Shown piece by piece: positions 60,740-64,000 of a stretch of DNA of 64,000 nt. Position 1 is the stretch's first letter. Each line of letters begins with the position of its first letter. Made by a program: the position numbers and the translations under genes. The notes beneath the pieces are model-generated. The model ran no database searches and was not told the origin of the DNA. It saw nothing but the letters and a program-made list of their open reading frames with translations. The stretch is taken from NCBI RefSeq assembly GCF_900112225.1, contig NZ_FOLD01000005.1:62001-126000 (forward strand), written 5' to 3'. The DNA is from Massilia yuzhufengensis (GTDB lineage Bacteria > Pseudomonadota > Gammaproteobacteria > Burkholderiales > Burkholderiaceae_D).

Positions 60740-61949
60740 GTCGATCCGGCACGGCCTGTTCGCCGCCCTCGCCGGCTTCACGATCCTCATCTGCGTCTGC
60801 TATACGGGGCTGGCGGTCATCATTTCCTACGTCACCGAAGACATGCTGGTCGACCGCCTGCTGGAAAGCGAGGCAGCCGCCATCGGCGCCCACTACCGCG
60901 TGCATGACGCGGTGCGCCAGCCGGGCAATGACCTGGTCCGGGTGTACCGCAGCTTCGACGCGCTGCCCGAGGTGGTGCGGCAGCAGGCCAGCGCCGGCGC
61001 CAAGCGCGCCGAAGTATTCACCGGCACCGGCCAGCACTACCACCTGCGTTCGCTGGTGCTGGGAAGCGGCGACGCCTCGCAGCGCCTCTACCTGCTGGCC
61101 GACGTCGGCCCGCTGCTGGTGGTATCGAAACTGGTGCAGGACGTCGGCGGCGTCCTGCTGTTCGTGGCGTTCGGCCTGGTCGGCCTGGCGCTGCTGCTGG
61201 CCTGGCTGCTCTCGCGCAGGCTGGTGGAACCGCTGCAGCTGCTGGCGCACGAGGTGCGCAACCTGGAGCCGCATGGTCCCATCGAATTGAGCGCAAGGCA
61301 GCGGCCTGACGAAATCGGCTACCTTGCCGAGCGCCTCGGCGCCACCATCGCCGAGCTGCACACGGCGCTGCGGCGCGAGCACGCCTTCACGCGTGACGTC
61401 AGCCACGAACTGCGCACGCCGCTCACCGTCATGAACAACACGCTCACGCTGGCGCAATCGCAGCCGCTCGACCAGCAGGACGTGGCGCAGCTGCGGGAAG
61501 GCCTCGACGAGATCCGCAAGGTGATCGAGGTGCTGTTCGCGCTGGCGCGCTCCGAACACATCGGCCCCGAAGCATTCGACCTGCGCGGATGCATCGAGCA
61601 CAGCCTGTTGAAGCTGGCCGAAGAAGGCAGCAGCAGATGCCTGGACATCGACCTGCCCGAGCGGCTGCAAGTCTGCGGCAACCGGCACCTGGCTACGCTC
61701 CTCATCAACAACTGCCTGGGCAACGCGCTGTTCCACGGCGGCCCCGGTGCGCGCCTCGCCATCCGTTTCGCTGACGGCAGGCTGGAGATCACCAACACGG
61801 TCGACGCTGCGCATCCCGGCCGGACCCAGGGCTTCCTGCACGGCCAGAACCTGCTCGGCCGCCTTGCCCAGGCCATGGACTGGCAACTGGCCTTCCATCC
61901 CGGGCCCACCGACTACCGCGTGACCATCACGCCGCGGCGCCCCAGCTAA
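60732..61949 (+). CDS. Sensor histidine kinase partnered with the OmpR-type regulator
   Basis: A 405-residue kinase: TM1 (LFAALAGFTILICVCYTGLA, about 9-28), a periplasmic sensor of about 110 residues, TM2 (GGVLLFVAFGLVGLALLLAW), a HAMP-like segment, HisKA with FTRDVSHELRTPLTVMNNTL (His near 230), and an ATPase domain. The N box LLINNCLGNALFHGG is present but the usual DxGxG G1 box is replaced by ITNTVDAA, and the G2 part reads GFLHGQNLLGRLAQAM. It may still bind ATP through a divergent lid, or act mainly as a phosphatase. Confidence 0.88.
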   Translation: MFKSIRHGLFAALAGFTILICVCYTGLAVIISYVTEDMLVDRLLESEAAAIGAHYRVHDAVRQPGNDLVRVYRSFDALPEVVRQQASAGAKRAEVFTGTGQHYHLRSLVLGSGDASQRLYLLADVGPLLVVSKLVQDVGGVLLFVAFGLVGLALLLAWLLSRRLVEPLQLLAHEVRNLEPHGPIELSARQRPDEIGYLAERLGATIAELHTALRREHAFTRDVSHELRTPLTVMNNTLTLAQSQPLDQQDVAQLREGLDEIRKVIEVLFALARSEHIGPEAFDLRGCIEHSLLKLAEEGSSRCLDIDLPERLQVCGNRHLATLLINNCLGNALFHGGPGARLAIRFADGRLEITNTVDAAHPGRTQGFLHGQNLLGRLAQAMDWQLAFHPGPTDYRVTITPRRPS

Positions 61950-62024
61950 AACCCGGCAGATTTCACTGCGATTTCACCGCCGGTTTCCTATCCTGCGTGC
62001 TCTCCCACTACGCAAGCACGCACC

Positions 62025-62900
62025 ATGAAAATCCTGATTACCCTTCTCATCCTGGCCTGCACCTCCTTCCCCGCACTGGCGCAGGTGCAGTCACTCGTCC
62101 ACAAGGAAGAAAAGCGCCGCTACCTCGTCTACACGCCGCCTGCCTACGCCAGCCAGCCGCAGAAGGCCTTCCCGCTCGTCTTCAACTTCCATGGCGGCGG
62201 CATGAGCATGGCCGAGCAGATGCTCTACACGCAGATGAACCGCGCGGCAGACCGCCATGGCTTCATCGTGGTCTACCCGCTCGGCATCAAGCAGGACTGG
62301 AACGTGGGCTTCGGCATGCCTTACCTCGAAGGCAGCGACGACATCGGCTATACCGAAGCGCTGCTCGCAAAGCTCAAGCTGGAGTACCGAATCGACAGCA
62401 GCCGCGTGTATGCGACGGGGCTGTCGCGCGGCGGCTTCTTCGCGCTGCGCATCGCGGCAGAACTGCCGCAGCTGTTCGCCGCCGTCGCCTCGGTCGGCGC
62501 ACCGATGCCGGAGCCGGTGGTGCAGCATCACACAAAGCCGTCGAAGGTCGGCGTGCTGCTGGTGCACGGGACGGCGGACCAGGTCGTGGCCTACGGCGGC
62601 AAGCCGGCCGGCTACCTGTCGGCGCAAGACTCGTATGGCTATTGGCTCAAGCAGAACGGCATGGAGGCGGCTGGGTCCAGCGGCCGGGTCATCGATGCGG
62701 ATCCGCTTGATGGCACCGACGTGATCTGGCGCGAACAGACGAACGGCGCCCGGAGCGTGGCGCTGGCCACGCTCCGGGAAGGCGGCCACGCCTGGCCCGG
62801 CGCCGATGGCTTCAACGTCGGCCTGCCGATCGGGAAGACGACGCGCGACATCGATGGCAATGAGGTGATCTGGCAATTCCTCGGCAAGCACCGCAGGTAA
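62025..62900 (+). CDS. Secreted PHB depolymerase-like esterase (LpqC family)
   Basis: A 291-residue alpha/beta hydrolase with a signal peptide (MKILITLLILACTSFPALA; a LILAC lipobox-like alternative exists). HGGG oxyanion text NFHGGGMSMAEQM, the nucleophile Ser in YATGLSRGGFFALRIAAELP, Asp in VLLVHGTADQVVAYGG and His in GGHAWPGADGF complete a triad. Such enzymes cleave polyesters or short-chain esters outside the cell. It follows the two-component pair by 75 bp. Confidence 0.88.
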   Translation: MKILITLLILACTSFPALAQVQSLVHKEEKRRYLVYTPPAYASQPQKAFPLVFNFHGGGMSMAEQMLYTQMNRAADRHGFIVVYPLGIKQDWNVGFGMPYLEGSDDIGYTEALLAKLKLEYRIDSSRVYATGLSRGGFFALRIAAELPQLFAAVASVGAPMPEPVVQHHTKPSKVGVLLVHGTADQVVAYGGKPAGYLSAQDSYGYWLKQNGMEAAGSSGRVIDADPLDGTDVIWREQTNGARSVALATLREGGHAWPGADGFNVGLPIGKTTRDIDGNEVIWQFLGKHRR

Positions 62901-62959
62901 GCAGGCGAGCACGATTGAGCTGGCACAAACCAAAACGAGCCGCGTCTTCTATCTTGATA

Positions 62960-63032
62960 GAGCCGCTGGCCGCTGCCGGTAAGCGATCTTGCATCCATTG
63001 CCGTCCGCACCTTCTCCCTGGGCCAGCGGCTC
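62960..63032. other. Long-range inverted repeat after the Glk-RpiR gene
   Basis: GAGCCGCTGGCC (62960-62971) and GGCCAGCGGCTC (63021-63032) are perfect complements 49 nt apart, in the gap between convergent genes. Could act as an end-of-transcript structure for the minus-strand gene; no T-run follows. Confidence 0.35.
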
Positions 63033-63049
63033 CCCGCCCGCGTGCTTCC

Positions 63050-64000
63050 TCAGCTATCCAGGTGTGAAATCAGCAGCCTGCGCTCATCCGCGCCCTGCGC
63101 TTCGCCATGTTGGCCGTCCACCGAAATACCCACGGCCATGATGTCGATGAGCAGTAGTTGCAGGATGCGCGAGATCATCGACAAGAAGCTGGTGCTGTCT
63201 TCCGCATGGTCCACGGCCAGGCACACGCTGGCCTTGCGCGCCAGCGGCGACTGGCTGTTGCTGATGGCGATCACGTCGGCGCCGGCGGCGCGCGCGATGT
63301 CCACCGCTTCCAGCAGCTCGGCGATGCTGCCCGAATTCGATATCGCAATCACCACGTCGCCTGGCTGCAGCAGCTCGGCCGCCAGCTTGAACAGGTGCGA
63401 GTCGCCGTACAGCGAAGTCGGGATGCGGAAACGGAAGAACTTGTGCTGCCCGTCCAGCGCCACCGCGCGCGAATTCCCCATCGCGAAAAACTCGACGCGG
63501 CGCGCGCGGCTCACCAGCTCGATGGCGCGGTCGAGCGAGCGTACGTCGAGCTGGTCGCGGAAACGCAGGATCGCCGACACCGTATTGTCGATCACCTTGG
63601 CCGACAGGTCGTGGGTGGAGTCGCTGATGCGCACCTGGCTGTGCCGCACCGGGATCGATCCGGTCAGGCTGCTGGCGAACTTCAGCTTGAAATCGGCCAG
63701 GCCCTGGAAGCCGAGCGAACGGCAGAAGCGGATCACGGTCGGTTGGCTCACGTCGGCCAGGCGTGCGATCTCAGCGATCGGTTCGCTCAGCACCAGGCGC
63801 GGCTGCTCCAGCACCAGCGCCGCCACCCGCTGCTCGGCCGGCGTCAACTCGTGCCGCAACTGCTGGACCCGCTCCATCAGCGTATTGGCGCCGCTGCGCC
63901 CGCGCAGGTGCTCGGCCAGGATGGTCGCCACGCCGTGGAAGGCCGGGTTGGGCGTGGTGATGACGTAGGTCGGGATCTCGGCCAGGTAGCTGGAAAAGCG
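63050..64000 (-). CDS. glk: Glucokinase-RpiR fusion, C-terminal part (runs off the window)
   Basis: The minus-strand frame is open from the window edge to the stop at 63050. The first visible residues, YLAEIPTYVITTPNPAFHGV and ATILAEHLR, are the C-terminal end of a glucokinase. A linker leads to an RpiR/MurR-type helix-turn-helix (VLSEPIAEIARLADVSQPTV, IRFCRSLGFQGLADFKLKFA) and a SIS sugar-phosphate-binding domain (EFFAMGNSRAVALDGQHKFF, GDVVIAISNSGSIAELLEAV). This is the bifunctional Glk plus HTH regulator known from Burkholderia and relatives. It would phosphorylate glucose and control sugar catabolism genes. An internal GTG at 63931 is not a real start. Confidence 0.88.
   Translation of the reverse strand, partial: RFSSYLAEIPTYVITTPNPAFHGVATILAEHLRGRSGANTLMERVQQLRHELTPAEQRVAALVLEQPRLVLSEPIAEIARLADVSQPTVIRFCRSLGFQGLADFKLKFASSLTGSIPVRHSQVRISDSTHDLSAKVIDNTVSAILRFRDQLDVRSLDRAIELVSRARRVEFFAMGNSRAVALDGQHKFFRFRIPTSLYGDSHLFKLAAELLQPGDVVIAISNSGSIAELLEAVDIARAAGADVIAISNSQSPLARKASVCLAVDHAEDSTSFLSMISRILQLLLIDIMAVGISVDGQHGEAQGADERRLLISHLDS

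Overview
The window is about 64 kb of a high-GC betaproteobacterial chromosome, most likely a member of the Oxalobacteraceae (Massilia/Telluria group). This is inferred from the mix of genes: a PEP-CTERM surface protein, a lipoyl-domain-carrying dihydrolipoamide dehydrogenase in an aceE-aceF-lpdA operon, holC followed by a DUF2486-type gene, a small Trp-rich membrane protein, a zapB-like/zapA pair beside a 6S RNA candidate, and at the right edge the C-terminal part of a glucokinase-RpiR fusion of the kind known from Burkholderiales. No rRNA, tRNA, prophage or CRISPR array was recognised. The window is mainly ordinary core chromosome with a few accessory scars.

Layout. 1-9 kb: a minus-strand series of a PEP-CTERM protein, an HDOD protein, a BON-domain protein, a small HExxH protein, a degenerate chemoreceptor, a secreted M49-like peptidase and a Ycf48-like propeller; an intact IS1595-type insertion sequence with 8-bp target duplications sits at 1981-3047. 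9-14 kb: a tripartite efflux operon (emrA-emrB-outer membrane factor) divergent from its probable TetR repressor, with both promoters and a shared operator readable. 14-19 kb: small proteins, then a four-gene operon of a DUF2141 protein, a carotenoid oxygenase and a LytS/LytTR two-component pair whose regulator lacks a normal start codon. 19-25.5 kb: the pyruvate dehydrogenase operon, with a consensus promoter flanked by two related palindromes. 25.7-29.5 kb: folD, prlC, holC and a DUF2486-type gene. 29.5-36 kb: a deleted REP-associated transposase with its palindromes, an NHL-propeller/M23 peptidase fusion, an FAD monooxygenase, a SIMPL protein and a LivK-type binding protein.

36-46.8 kb: a cytochrome c, a Trp-rich protein, a LysR regulator with lgt, a hybrid histidine kinase, a periplasmic cytochrome c/2Fe-2S/molybdopterin oxidoreductase operon, and TauE/EVE genes. 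46.8-50.5 kb: 6S RNA candidate, zapA/zapB-like genes, and groES-groEL behind a perfect sigma-70 promoter and CIRCE element. 50.5-58.2 kb: a truncated DoxX gene abutting palindromic repeats, a divergent LysR gene, a YdeI gene, and a GntR(YtrA)-ABC-permease-S9 peptidase operon with its operator. 58.2-64 kb: a cluster of inverted repeats from a lost mobile element, small lipoproteins, an OmpR-type two-component system, a secreted esterase, and the Glk-RpiR fusion running off the end.

Three families of dispersed palindromes (called A, B and C here) occupy intergenic gaps. The items judged most worth a second look are the NHL-M23 fusion, the GntR-ABC-S9 operon, the response regulator without a canonical start codon, the paired palindromes around the aceE promoter, the nested palindromes before the SIMPL gene, and the RAYT deletion derivative with its repeats.
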